Source of the DNA: Bacteroides faecium
GTDB lineage: Bacteria; Bacteroidota; Bacteroidia; Bacteroidales; Bacteroidaceae
Direction of reading: 5' to 3'
Assembly (NCBI RefSeq): GCF_012113595.1
Contig: NZ_CP050831.1
Location: 6,138,001 to 6,202,000 of the forward strand
Length of the DNA: 64,000 nucleotides
Notes under the pieces: model-generated
The model's database searches: none
What the model saw: the letters and a program-made list of their open reading frames with translations, nothing else
What the model was told of the DNA's origin: nothing
Made by a program: the position numbers and the translations under genes
Shown here: positions 33,669 to 43,301 of the stretch, in pieces
Layout: each line of letters begins with the position of its first letter
Position numbering within the stretch: the first letter of the stretch is position 1

Positions 33669-34182
33669 CTACTATAAAGTTTAAAAATATACAAGTATCT
33701 GCAACGCTGCAACAAAACGGGGGCAATGAACTAATAAATAGATAGTTACAGCGTTGCAGATACCTGTGGCAGATGGTTGCAGATATCCCTTATCTGCAAC
33801 ACGTATCGTGTAGTTACGGGCAGATATCCCCTTAAGGAAAAGCCGGAGGCATTACATTGATGTCAGTATCCGCATAGGGAAACTGGAGTATCTATACTCA
33901 GAAACTCCAATTTCCCTACGCGGATACTCTCGTTTCCATACGCGGATACTGCAATTTCCAGCCTGGGAACGGGAGTTTCGATGTAGGGAACCATTGTTTC
34001 ATATATATGATTGTACCGTTTGCAATAAAAGATTTATTGTTTTATACAGTGTGGCAGATAAAGGCTATCTGCCACCATCTGCAACAGATATCTGCAACAC
34101 TATAACTGTCTATTTATTAGTTTATTATCTCCGTTTTGTTGCAGCGTTGCAGATACTTGCACACTTTTAAACTTTATAGTAG
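33669..34182. repeat. Intact 514-bp inverted-repeat element (copy B)
   Basis: A 514-bp noncoding element. The outer 52 bases of the left end (33669-33720) and right end (34131-34182) are reverse complements with three mismatches. The match continues inward through 33776 on the left and from 34075 on the right, giving arms of about 108 bp with a few more mismatches. Inside each arm is a small hairpin (TTGCAGATA with TATCTGCAA on the left, GTGGCAGATA with TATCTGCCAC on the right). The centre holds the 22-bp palindromic array. No transposase or open frame is present. A degenerate copy is at 3065-3470. Confidence 0.9.
33876..34005. repeat. Array of about six 22-bp palindromic units inside copy B
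   Basis: Units start at 33876, 33898, 33920, 33942 and 33964, then one of about 20-22 bp, each with a GAAAC- or GATAC-like block, four bases and a GTTTC- or ATTTC-like block. The pattern matches the copy A array at 3101-3275. Confidence 0.8.
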
Positions 34183-34321
34183 TGAGAGAATCACATCAAT
34201 TAGCTCAAAACCGTGCAGAAATGAAATAAACTTTTCTTGAACATTCATACCTGCAAATTGTTTTGTCTCTTTAAAAAAGAAAAACGAATCAACGCAAAAA
34301 CTCTAAACATCAGTGTGGTAT

Positions 34322-35377
34322 ATGAAGAAGAAATATGGATTCGTCCTGGTGGCTGCTATCTTGCTAGCCGGCTGCGGACAAAAAAAAGAGACGAAAGTAA
34401 CAACAGCCCGTCCTGTTAAGACTACGATTGTAGAGTCGAGGTCGGTTATCAGGAAAGATTTTTCGGGAATCGTAGAAGCTGTGGAGTATGTGAAACTGGC
34501 ATTCCGTGTTAGCGGACAAATCATCCAATTGCCCGTCATCGAAGGAGAGAAAGTAAAAAAGGGACAACTGATAGCAGCAATTGACCCTAGAGACATTGCG
34601 TTACAATATGCTGCTACAAAATCCGCCTATGAAACGGCTGCCGCACAGGTAGAACGCAACAAGCGGCTTCTTTCCCGTCAGGCTATCTCCGTGCAGGAAT
34701 ACGAAATCAGCCTGGCCAACTACCAGAAAGCAAAATCCGAATACGAATTATCCGTCAACAATATGCGTGACACGAAGCTGACAGCTCCTTTTGACGGTTC
34801 TATCGAGAAGCGCTTGGTAGAGAATTATCAACGTGTCAATTCCGGTGAAGGCATCGTGCAGTTGGTCAATACACGTAACTTGCGCATCAAGTTCACTATT
34901 CCTGATGCTTATCTCTATCTGCTCCATGCCAAAGACCCTCGTTTCCTGATAGAATTCGATACATTCAAGGGACACGTGTTTCAAGCAAAACTTGAAGAGT
35001 ATCTTGACATATCAACAGATGGAACCGGAATCCCGGTGAGTATCACGATTGACGATCCGACGTTCGACCGCGACCTCTATGCGGTGAAACCGGGATTTAC
35101 GTGCAGTATCCGTTTCACGGCAGATGTAGGTCCGCTGGTGCAGGACAGTTGGACGATTGTACCCCTCAGTGCCGTGTTCGGCGAAAGTGAGGGGAAGAAA
35201 ATGTATGTTTGGGTAGTGGAAGGAGATAAAGTTCACAAACGTGAGATTACCGTCAATGCACCTACCGGAGAAGCTCAGGTTCTTATCTCCGCAGGGTTAA
35301 AATCCGGAGAGAAAATCGTTATTGCAGGTGTGCATCAGTTAGTAGAAGGAGAAACTGTAAAAGAAATTGAGAAATGA
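34322..35377 (+). CDS. RND efflux pump periplasmic adaptor (MFP)
   Basis: A 351-residue lipoprotein with signal peptide MKKKYGFVLVAAILLAGC. I chose the ATG at 34322 over the GTG at 34313 because it gives a clean lipoprotein signal. The adaptor domains are visible: a barrel-sandwich half (AVEYVKLAFRVSGQIIQLPV), a helical hairpin, a second half (LVENYQRVNSGEGIVQLVNT), and a membrane-proximal beta-domain. It joins the inner-membrane pump to the outer-membrane channel. The stop overlaps the pump start by four bases. Confidence 0.92.
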   Translation: MKKKYGFVLVAAILLAGCGQKKETKVTTARPVKTTIVESRSVIRKDFSGIVEAVEYVKLAFRVSGQIIQLPVIEGEKVKKGQLIAAIDPRDIALQYAATKSAYETAAAQVERNKRLLSRQAISVQEYEISLANYQKAKSEYELSVNNMRDTKLTAPFDGSIEKRLVENYQRVNSGEGIVQLVNTRNLRIKFTIPDAYLYLLHAKDPRFLIEFDTFKGHVFQAKLEEYLDISTDGTGIPVSITIDDPTFDRDLYAVKPGFTCSIRFTADVGPLVQDSWTIVPLSAVFGESEGKKMYVWVVEGDKVHKREITVNAPTGEAQVLISAGLKSGEKIVIAGVHQLVEGETVKEIEK

Positions 35378-38300
35378 ACTTAGCTAAATATTCACTAGAC
35401 AACACGAAAATCATCTATTTCTTTCTTGCTGTATTACTGATTGGGGGAATCACTTCCTTCGGTAAACTGGGTAAGAAAGAAGATGCTCCCTTCGTTATCA
35501 AGTCGGCGGTTATCATGACCCGTTATCCGGGAGCCGAACCAGCTGAAGTGGAGCGATTGATTACCGAACCTATCTCTCGCGAGATTCAAAGTATGAGTGG
35601 TGTGTACAAGATTAAATCGGAATCCATGTACGGGCTTTCTAAAATCACATTCGAACTACAACCGTCACTGGCAGCCAGTTCTATTCCACAAAAATGGGAC
35701 GAGTTGCGGCGAAAGGTACTCAATATACAGCCGCAATTACCAAGTGGTGCTTCTACACCAACTGTTTCCGATGATTTCGGGGATGTGTTCGGCATCTATT
35801 ATGGATTGACAGCAGACGACGGTTACTCGTATGAAGAGATGCGCAACTGGGCGGAACGAATCAAAACCCAGGTGGTCACAGCGGACGGAGTGATGAAAGT
35901 TGCCCTGTTCGGGGTGCAGACGGAAGTAATCAATATCTTTATTTCAACCAACAAGTTGGTGGGTATGGGCATTGATCCGAAGCAGCTTGCCAGCCTGTTG
36001 CAATCACAGAACCAGATTATCAATACCGGAGAAATCCGTGCAGGCGAGCAGCAGTTACGAGTGACCGCCAATGGTATGTACACTACGGTAGACGACATCC
36101 GCAATCAAGTGATTACCACGAAAGCCGGACAAGTGAAGCTGGGAGATATTGCCGTTATAGAAAAAGGATATATGGACCCGCCTTCCAATATCATGCACGT
36201 GAACGGAAAACGTGCCATCGGTATCGGTGTCTCTACTGACCCGCAACGGGACGTAGTGCAGACAGGCGAGAATGTGAAAGCGAAATTAAGCGAATTATTA
36301 CCACTTATGCCGGTAGGACTTGAGTTACAAAGCCTATATTTGGAAAACGAAATAGCCAACGAAGCCAATAACGGATTTATCATCAATCTAATAGAATCTA
36401 TCCTGATAGTAATCGTGATTATCATGCTAGTGATGGGGCTGCGCGCGGGATTACTAATCGGTTCATCACTCATTTTCTCCATCGGTGGCACATTGCTCAT
36501 TATGTCTTTCTTCGGTGTCGGACTGAATCGTACGTCGCTGGCAGGATTCATCATTGCCATGGGGATGCTGGTAGACAATGCCATCGTAGTGACGGACAAC
36601 GCACAGATAGCCATTGCCCGTGGAGTCAATCGACGGAAAGCATTGATAGATGGCGCAACGGGGCCACAATGGGGATTGCTCGGAGCTACATTTATTGCCA
36701 TTTGCTCGTTCCTGCCACTCTACCTCGCTCCTTCTTCTGTGGCGGAAATTGTGAAACCGCTTTTCGTTGTGCTCGCCATTTCACTCGGATTGAGTTGGGT
36801 GCTTGCTCTCACGCAGACGACGGTATTCGGTAATTTTATTCTAAAGGCAAAAGCTAACGATGGTGCTAAAGACCCGTACGATAAGCCATTCTATCACAAA
36901 TTTGCTGCCATTCTCCGTGTGTTGATTCGCAGAAAAACATTGACGCTAGGTTCTATGGTGGTACTTTTCGTCATTTCACTCGTTATCATGGGGACGATGC
37001 CGCAAAACTTTTTTCCATCTTTGGATAAGCCTTATTTCCGTGCAGACGTATTCTATCCGGATGGATACAGCATCAACGATGTGGTGAAAGAAATGAAATC
37101 AGTAGAAGCACATTTGGCCAAACAGCCGGAAGTGAAGAAAGTATCCATAACTTTCGGCAGTACACCGCTTAGATATTACCTGGCTTCTACTTCAGTAGGA
37201 CCGAAACCCAACTTCGCCAATGTATTGGTGGAATTGACGGATAGTAAATATACGAAAGAGTATGAAGAGAATTTCGATGGATATATGAAAGCGAATTATC
37301 CGAATGCAATTACCCGTACAAGTCTGTTCAAACTATCTCCTGCCGTAGATGCAGCTATTGAAATAGGCTTTATCGGACCCAATATGGATACACTCGTGGC
37401 ACTCACCAACCAGGCGTTGGACATTATGCATCGGAATCCTGATTTGATTAACGTACGTAATTCGTGGGGAAACAAGGTTCCGGTGTGGAAACCTGTGTAT
37501 AGCCCGGAACGGGCACAACCCTTAGGAGTATCACGCCAGGGCATGGCACAGAGTATCCAAATAGGAACTACAGGAATGACATTGGGAGAATATCGCCAAG
37601 GTGACCAAGTGCTTCCGATTTTACTGAAAAATAATACGGTAGATTCGTTCCGCATCAATGATTTGCGCACATTACCGGTATTCGGAACAGGAAACGAGAC
37701 AACCAGTCTCGAACAAGTCGTTTCTGATTTTGATTTTCAGTATCGGTTCTCGAATGTGAAGGATTATAACCGGCAAATGGTGATGATGGCACAATGCGAC
37801 CCGCGTCGCGGGATAAATGCCATCGCTGCTTTTAATCAAGTATGGCCGCAGGTACAGAAAGAGATTAAAGTTCCCGAAGGATATACGATGAAGTATTTTG
37901 GTGAACAGGAAAGCCAGGTGGAATCTAACGAGGCGCTGGCAAAGAATTTGCCGTTGACGTTCTTCCTGATGTTTGTGACATTGTTGTTCCTCTTCCGTAC
38001 CTATCGAAAGCCGACAGTGATTCTGCTCATGTTACCGCTGATTTTCATCGGGATTGTCTTGGGATTATTGGTACTTGGCAAGTCATTCGACTTCTTCTCT
38101 ATCCTGGGGTTGCTAGGGTTGATTGGTATGAATATAAAGAATGCGATCGTACTCGTCGAGCAAATTGATTTGGAAGCGGCAACAGGAAAGAAACCTTTGG
38201 ACGCAGTTGTCAGTGCAACGACCAGCCGTATTGTTCCCGTAGCGATGGCATCCGGTACAACAATCCTGGGTATGTTACCCTTGTTGTTCGACGCTATGTT

Positions 38301-38412
38301 CGGTGGAATGGCGGCTACTATCATGGGCGGACTACTAGTAGCTTCGGCGCTGACATTGTTTGTCCTTCCGGTAGCTTATTGTGCTATTCAACGAATCCAC
38401 TCCGATTCCTGA
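35374..38412 (+). CDS. RND-family efflux permease (AcrB/HAE1-like)
   Basis: A 1012-residue inner-membrane proton-driven pump with two sets of membrane segments and large periplasmic loops. In the first half the FIIAMGMLVDNAIVVTDNAQ motif retains the first aspartate of the AcrB pair, but the second position is Asn, as in many Bacteroides relatives. The lysine motif GLIGMNIKNAIVLVEQ is present in the second half. Substrate range is unknown. It is translationally coupled to the adaptor gene. The outer-membrane gene starts 24 bases after the stop. Confidence 0.95.
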   Translation: MNLAKYSLDNTKIIYFFLAVLLIGGITSFGKLGKKEDAPFVIKSAVIMTRYPGAEPAEVERLITEPISREIQSMSGVYKIKSESMYGLSKITFELQPSLAASSIPQKWDELRRKVLNIQPQLPSGASTPTVSDDFGDVFGIYYGLTADDGYSYEEMRNWAERIKTQVVTADGVMKVALFGVQTEVINIFISTNKLVGMGIDPKQLASLLQSQNQIINTGEIRAGEQQLRVTANGMYTTVDDIRNQVITTKAGQVKLGDIAVIEKGYMDPPSNIMHVNGKRAIGIGVSTDPQRDVVQTGENVKAKLSELLPLMPVGLELQSLYLENEIANEANNGFIINLIESILIVIVIIMLVMGLRAGLLIGSSLIFSIGGTLLIMSFFGVGLNRTSLAGFIIAMGMLVDNAIVVTDNAQIAIARGVNRRKALIDGATGPQWGLLGATFIAICSFLPLYLAPSSVAEIVKPLFVVLAISLGLSWVLALTQTTVFGNFILKAKANDGAKDPYDKPFYHKFAAILRVLIRRKTLTLGSMVVLFVISLVIMGTMPQNFFPSLDKPYFRADVFYPDGYSINDVVKEMKSVEAHLAKQPEVKKVSITFGSTPLRYYLASTSVGPKPNFANVLVELTDSKYTKEYEENFDGYMKANYPNAITRTSLFKLSPAVDAAIEIGFIGPNMDTLVALTNQALDIMHRNPDLINVRNSWGNKVPVWKPVYSPERAQPLGVSRQGMAQSIQIGTTGMTLGEYRQGDQVLPILLKNNTVDSFRINDLRTLPVFGTGNETTSLEQVVSDFDFQYRFSNVKDYNRQMVMMAQCDPRRGINAIAAFNQVWPQVQKEIKVPEGYTMKYFGEQESQVESNEALAKNLPLTFFLMFVTLLFLFRTYRKPTVILLMLPLIFIGIVLGLLVLGKSFDFFSILGLLGLIGMNIKNAIVLVEQIDLEAATGKKPLDAVVSATTSRIVPVAMASGTTILGMLPLLFDAMFGGMAATIMGGLLVASALTLFVLPVAYCAIQRIHSDS

Positions 38413-38436
38413 TGAAACTTGATTTTAATATTTATA

Positions 38437-39717
38437 ATGAATAAAATGAAGACTCAACTTATAATTCTATCACTACTGACCCTCGGTTTCACAGCCAAGG
38501 CGCAACAGCCTTATCTCAGCAGGGAAGCCTACCGGGATAAAGTGGAAGCGTACAGCCAAATTCTGAAACAACAGAAACTAAAGACATTGGCAAGTACTGA
38601 AGCACGAAAGATTGCGCATACAGGATTCTTGCCCAAAATAGATGTCAATGCGGACGGTACTCTCAACATGAGTGACCTCAGCGCATGGAATGAACCGTTA
38701 GGTGAATACCGCAATCACACTTATCAAGGAGTATTCGTCGTGTCGCAACCGCTGTACACAGGTGGCGCTCTCAATGCCCGGCACAAAATAGCGAAAGCTG
38801 ACGAAAAGCTGAACCGGCTTAATGAGGAACTCACCATAGACCAGATTCACTATCAGAGTGATGCTGTCTATTGGAACGCTTCCGCTTCACAAGCTATGTT
38901 ACAGGCTGCTGATAAATATCAGAGTATCGTAAAGCAGCAATATGATATTATCCAGGATCGTTTCAACGACGGAATGATTAGCCGCACGGACTTACTGATG
39001 ATTTCTACCCGGTTGAAAGAAGCGGAATTGCAATATATCAAAGCTCGCCAGAATTATACATTGGCATTGCAAAAACTAAATATTCTAATGGGAGCGGAAC
39101 CTAATAGTCCCGTAGACAGCCTTTATACGATCGACACGGCTTCCGCCCCTATACAAATCCTATCCCTTGAAAATGTATTGCAACGCCGTGCCGATTATGA
39201 AAGTACGGAAGTCAACATTCTGAAAAGTCAGGCGCAACGTAAAGCGGCACTTAGCCAGTTTAATCCGCAGTTGAATATGTACTTCAGTGGCGGTTGGGCA
39301 ACAGGTACGCCTAACCTTGGATATGATGTTTCATTTAATCCCATTGTCGGTATTAACCTGAATATCCCTATCTTCCGCTGGGGGGCGCGTTTCAAAACAA
39401 ACCGCCAGCAGAAAGCATATATCGGTATACGGAAGCTCCAACAAAGCTATGTGACGGATAACATCAATGAAGAACTTTCCGCCGCACTGACCAAACTGAC
39501 GGAAACGGAATATCAGGTAAAGACAGCGACAGAAACGATGAACCTGGCAAATGAGAATCTCGATTTGGTTTCTTTTTCATATAATGAAGGGAAAGCGAAT
39601 ATGGTAGATGTACTCTCCGCACAGTTATCATGGACACAGGCTCATACTAATCTGATTAATGCTTATCTGGCACAAAAGATGGCGATAGCGGAATACAGGA
39701 AAGTTATCAGTGAATAA
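38437..39717 (+). CDS. TolC-family outer-membrane efflux channel
   Basis: A 426-residue outer-membrane factor with signal peptide MNKMKTQLIILSLLTLGFTAKAQ. The TTG at 38419 is also possible but less likely. Two outer-membrane-factor repeats are visible, with long helical segments rich in Gln and Ala (KIAHTGFLPKIDVNADGTL, KSQAQRKAALSQFNPQLNMY, YNEGKANMVDVLSAQLSWTQ). It completes the tripartite RND pump, followed by a terminator. Confidence 0.93.
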   Translation: MNKMKTQLIILSLLTLGFTAKAQQPYLSREAYRDKVEAYSQILKQQKLKTLASTEARKIAHTGFLPKIDVNADGTLNMSDLSAWNEPLGEYRNHTYQGVFVVSQPLYTGGALNARHKIAKADEKLNRLNEELTIDQIHYQSDAVYWNASASQAMLQAADKYQSIVKQQYDIIQDRFNDGMISRTDLLMISTRLKEAELQYIKARQNYTLALQKLNILMGAEPNSPVDSLYTIDTASAPIQILSLENVLQRRADYESTEVNILKSQAQRKAALSQFNPQLNMYFSGGWATGTPNLGYDVSFNPIVGINLNIPIFRWGARFKTNRQQKAYIGIRKLQQSYVTDNINEELSAALTKLTETEYQVKTATETMNLANENLDLVSFSYNEGKANMVDVLSAQLSWTQAHTNLINAYLAQKMAIAEYRKVISE

Positions 39718-39750
39718 GGAAAACCCAATTCTCAAAATCTATATATAAAG

Positions 39751-39793
39751 AAAACCGGAGAATGAGTCAAAATGCTCATTTCTCCGGTTTTTA
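39751..39793. terminator. Bidirectional terminator between the RND operon and oadB
   Basis: Stem AAAACCGGAGAATGAG with CTCATTTCTCCGGTTTT (one bulge), T run on the plus strand and A/T run on the other. It separates two converging operons. Confidence 0.85.
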
Positions 39794-39817
39794 TTTCTAA
39801 AGTCAGTTGTTCTTCAC

Positions 39818-41053
39818 TTACGCAAGGAAGGAAATCAACACACCCGCTGCTACGGCAGAACCGATCACACCGGAGATGTTACTAGCCATGCAATATTGCA
39901 ATACATGATTCTTCGGGTCATATTTCAAAGCAATCTCGTTGGCAACACGACTCGCCATCGGAACGGCACTAAGTCCGGTTGCGCCGATAAGCGGATTGAT
40001 TTTCTTCTTGGAAAAGAGATTAAATAGTTTCACTAAGAATATACCACCGGTAATGGACAGTGCGAATGCAAGGAATCCACCGACAACGATACCGATTGTC
40101 GTCCAGTTCAGGAACGCTTCAGCAGTCATCGTTGCTCCTACGGATAAGCCGAGGAAAATAGTGGCTGCATTCATGATACTGTTAGAAGCAGCATCATACA
40201 AACGGAATGTATTGGTTCCGATTTCTTTCACCAAGTTACCAAACATCAACATACCAATCAAAGGCACTGCACTGGGCACGAAGAGAGCAACAACCGTAGT
40301 TACCACAATCGGAAAGATAATCTTCAATACACGCAGATTCTTGATTTCTGTCTTTGAAGGATATTTCTTTTCCTGCTCTTTCATGTTGATACTTAATTCT
40401 TTCTTTGAACAAAGCAATTTTACTACCAGCGGAATGATGACCGGCACCAATGCCATATAAGAATAAGCGGCAATGGCAATCGGACCCAGCAGATGCGGAG
40501 CGAGCTTAATGGTTGTAAAGATAGCCGTAGGACCGTCCGCACCACCGATAATACCCAGGGAAGCAGCCTCTTGAGGAGTGAAACCCATCAGGATAGCCAC
40601 CAGCAACACAGTAAAGATACCAAGCTGTGCAGCAGCACCGAAAATAGAAAGATGCAGGTTGCGCAGCATCGGCCCGAAGTCCGTCAATGCACCGACACCC
40701 ATAAAGATAATCGGTGGCAGGAAACCTGTCTTAATCAACATATAGTAAATGAAGTTCATTATTCCCAGTTCATGCGCAATGTCATGCAAAGGCATTTCCC
40801 AAATGTTCTTCATTACTCCGTTTATCATTATCATACCATTCTCGTCGGCCTGAATCACCCCCATATCTCCACCGGGGAAGTTGGCAAGCAGCACACCGAA
40901 GGCGATGGGTACAAGCAGCAACGGTTCGTACTGTTTCTTGATACCCAAATAGAGCAGAACGAACGCGATGGCATACATTATCAGGAACTGCGGTTCGGCA
41001 ATGATATTGCTGAACGCAGTCATGTCGTACAAATTCTCAAATATCTCGTTCAT
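39818..41053 (-). CDS. oadB: Oxaloacetate decarboxylase-type beta subunit (OadB)
   Basis: A 411-residue sodium-pumping decarboxylase beta subunit with the signature ASLGIIGGADGPTAIFTTIK and MALVPVIIPLVVKLL. It is a paralogue of the 386-residue protein encoded at 28340, about 25 residues longer at the N-terminus. It overlaps the stop of the upstream oadA gene by one base (TAATG), so the operon order is oadG, oadA, oadB. Confidence 0.95.
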   Translation of the reverse strand: MNEIFENLYDMTAFSNIIAEPQFLIMYAIAFVLLYLGIKKQYEPLLLVPIAFGVLLANFPGGDMGVIQADENGMIMINGVMKNIWEMPLHDIAHELGIMNFIYYMLIKTGFLPPIIFMGVGALTDFGPMLRNLHLSIFGAAAQLGIFTVLLVAILMGFTPQEAASLGIIGGADGPTAIFTTIKLAPHLLGPIAIAAYSYMALVPVIIPLVVKLLCSKKELSINMKEQEKKYPSKTEIKNLRVLKIIFPIVVTTVVALFVPSAVPLIGMLMFGNLVKEIGTNTFRLYDAASNSIMNAATIFLGLSVGATMTAEAFLNWTTIGIVVGGFLAFALSITGGIFLVKLFNLFSKKKINPLIGATGLSAVPMASRVANEIALKYDPKNHVLQYCMASNISGVIGSAVAAGVLISFLA

Positions 41054-42882
41054 TATCCTATCTTCATTAATACATCATCTTCTGAAACAGCATCTCCCGG
41101 GTTAACGCAAATGACAGTCACCGTACCGCCAAACTCTGCACGGATAGCATTGTAAGTCTTCATTGCTTCTACATAACCGAGCACGTCGCCTTCCTTCACA
41201 GTATCACCTACCTGCAAAGCAGTTTCCTGCGCATTCTTCACCAGGAAGAATTTACCTTCCAATGGAGAAAGCACATCCTTGCCCTCTCCTACCGGAGCAG
41301 CGGCAGCGGGCGCAGCAGGAAGTTCAGCGTCACCATAAGCAACGGTCACGCGATAAGCCTGTCCGTCTACCTGTACGGTCAGTGTCTTTGGTTTTGCATC
41401 TTCTTCGGGCGACTTGTCTTTTTCAGCACGGCGCTTGGCGACATCTTCCAGGAAGTCTTCTTTCGCCTTGCCACTCTTGTAGGCTTCATACTGTGCCGGA
41501 TGCATAGCATATTCGAAGAGTTCTTCATCGTCTTGTCCGGTTTCCCATTTGTTCTCCTTCATCAGTTTGCGATACTTGTCGAGATTATCAGGATAATTAT
41601 CCTGCGGATTTCCTTCGAAGAATTTGCGGCCTTCGCGTTCCGCCTTTTCGATGATTTCAGGAGCAAGCTCGCCCGGCAAACGTCCGGCTTTACCCAGAAT
41701 CATATCCCAAATATCGTCGGCAATCATACCCCAACGGTCTTTGCCTTTCTCCATTGCCATCACGTTCATCATGGCAAGGTTTTTCACATATTGGCTGAAC
41801 GGAGTCACCAATGGTGGATAACCCACACGCGGCCATACATAAGCCACTTCATCAAACAGTTTGATAAGAAGCTGATCCTGCGTCATAAACGGCAGGTTAT
41901 GTTTCGCCTTGTATTTATTAATAGATTCCAGATTGGATTCCAGGTCTGCCATCAAACTACCCATCATACCGCCGGGCAGTCCGGGAGCAATCAGCAAGGA
42001 GTTCATCAGGCGGTTTTTCGGGCTGATGTACAATCCCAGGAAGTCATCCATAAATTCCTGAATCATACCACGTACCTTCATATAAGCTTCCATATTGATT
42101 TCGGGAACCTGGTATCCGGCATCTTTCAGCATTGCCTGTACACTCAGCAAGTCAGCATGACCTGTACCCCATGAAAGAGGTTCCATACCTACGTCGATAT
42201 AGTCGCAACCGGCGTCGCACACTTCGAGGATGCTTGCCATATTGAATCCCGGACCTGCATGACTATGATACTGAACAGGTATTTCGGGATGCGCAGCCTT
42301 GATATTGGCTACGATTTTTCCTAATGAAACAGGACGGCCGATACCTGCCATATCCTTGATACAAATCTCGTCCGCTCCCAGTTTGATAAGTTCCAACGCC
42401 ATATTGGTGTAGTATTCTACCGTATGGATGGGCGAGTGAGTGATACAAAGCGAGCACTGTGAAATCATGCCGGCCTCTTTTGCATAGGTAATGGAAGGAG
42501 CAATATTGCGTACATCGTTCAATCCACAAAATGTACGGGTAATGTCCGTTCCCTGGACTTTCTTTACTTTATAGAACAATCTGCGGACATCTGCCGGAAC
42601 AGGACTCATGCGGAGTCCGTTCAGTGCGCGGTCAAGCATATGGGTTTGAATACCTGCTTCGTGGAAGGGCTTTGTCCATTCACGTACAGCCTTATTCGGA
42701 TTTTCGCCAAACAATAAATTTACCTGTTCAAAACCACCGCCATTTGTTTCTACGCGGGCGAAACAGCCCATTTCAATGATGGCAGGCGCTACCTTTACGA
42801 GTTGATCTACACGAGGTACATATTTTCCGGCAGATTGCCACATATCTCGGAAAACCAAACTAAACTTTACTTCTCTTTTCAT
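41053..42882 (-). CDS. oadA: Biotin-dependent carboxyltransferase (OadA/pyruvate carboxylase subunit B-like)
   Basis: A 609-residue protein with a TIM-barrel carboxyltransferase domain (HAGPGFNMASILEVCDAGCD and MDDFLGLYISPKNRLMN), a conserved PYC_OADA C-terminal region, an acidic and Pro/Ala-rich linker, and a biotinyl domain. The biotin site is VEAMKTYNAI with Lys575; the residue after the lysine is Thr, whereas Met is usual. It would decarboxylate oxaloacetate (or a related acid) and pass CO2 to OadB. A separate carrier gene is absent, so the carrier is fused here, unlike the mmd operon. Confidence 0.94.
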   Translation of the reverse strand: MKREVKFSLVFRDMWQSAGKYVPRVDQLVKVAPAIIEMGCFARVETNGGGFEQVNLLFGENPNKAVREWTKPFHEAGIQTHMLDRALNGLRMSPVPADVRRLFYKVKKVQGTDITRTFCGLNDVRNIAPSITYAKEAGMISQCSLCITHSPIHTVEYYTNMALELIKLGADEICIKDMAGIGRPVSLGKIVANIKAAHPEIPVQYHSHAGPGFNMASILEVCDAGCDYIDVGMEPLSWGTGHADLLSVQAMLKDAGYQVPEINMEAYMKVRGMIQEFMDDFLGLYISPKNRLMNSLLIAPGLPGGMMGSLMADLESNLESINKYKAKHNLPFMTQDQLLIKLFDEVAYVWPRVGYPPLVTPFSQYVKNLAMMNVMAMEKGKDRWGMIADDIWDMILGKAGRLPGELAPEIIEKAEREGRKFFEGNPQDNYPDNLDKYRKLMKENKWETGQDDEELFEYAMHPAQYEAYKSGKAKEDFLEDVAKRRAEKDKSPEEDAKPKTLTVQVDGQAYRVTVAYGDAELPAAPAAAAPVGEGKDVLSPLEGKFFLVKNAQETALQVGDTVKEGDVLGYVEAMKTYNAIRAEFGGTVTVICVNPGDAVSEDDVLMKIG

Positions 42883-42910
42883 GTCTTTCAGTGATATAAC
42901 TTTTATAGAT

Positions 42911-43171
42911 TTATAATTTTTCTACTTTAGTGACTTTACCCTTGCCCAATGTCACCACATTCACAGCGGCTGTAATAGCTGCCAGAATATTTCCGGGGAC
43001 AGGCGCAGGGCCTTTCTGTGTTTCCCGCTTCACAGGAACCACTTCTTCGGGGGCATATTTATTGACCAACGTGATCAAAAACTTGCCTAAATAAATCACA
43101 ATCAGCAGAATAACAAATACGGTAGCCATTCCGACCACCATCAGCAGGATCGCTGTTTCGATATTTTCCAT
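42911..43171 (-). CDS. oadG: Decarboxylase gamma subunit OadG
   Basis: An 86-residue protein with one N-terminal membrane segment (ILLMVVGMATVFVILLIVIYLGKFL) and a basic tail (VPVKRETQKGPAPVPGN). This is the usual OadG form: small membrane anchor for the pump complex, in contrast to the large lipoprotein-fused version at 26962. It is the first gene of the operon, 28 bases before oadA. Confidence 0.92.
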   Translation of the reverse strand: MENIETAILLMVVGMATVFVILLIVIYLGKFLITLVNKYAPEEVVPVKRETQKGPAPVPGNILAAITAAVNVVTLGKGKVTKVEKL

Positions 43172-43301
43172 ATAATAAATTATTAGTAATTTAAGCTGTT
43201 TGTCTAAAAAGCGTTCGAAAATACCAAATATTTGCTATAAAATAAATTAAGAAAGGAATATAAAATATAAATCCGTAATTTACTTTGCTGACAGACAGGT
43301 A

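Noticed and set aside
41500..42174. 224-codon plus-strand frame opposite oadA
   Set aside because: Opposite a well-supported gene; phenylalanine-, histidine- and isoleucine-rich shadow frame.
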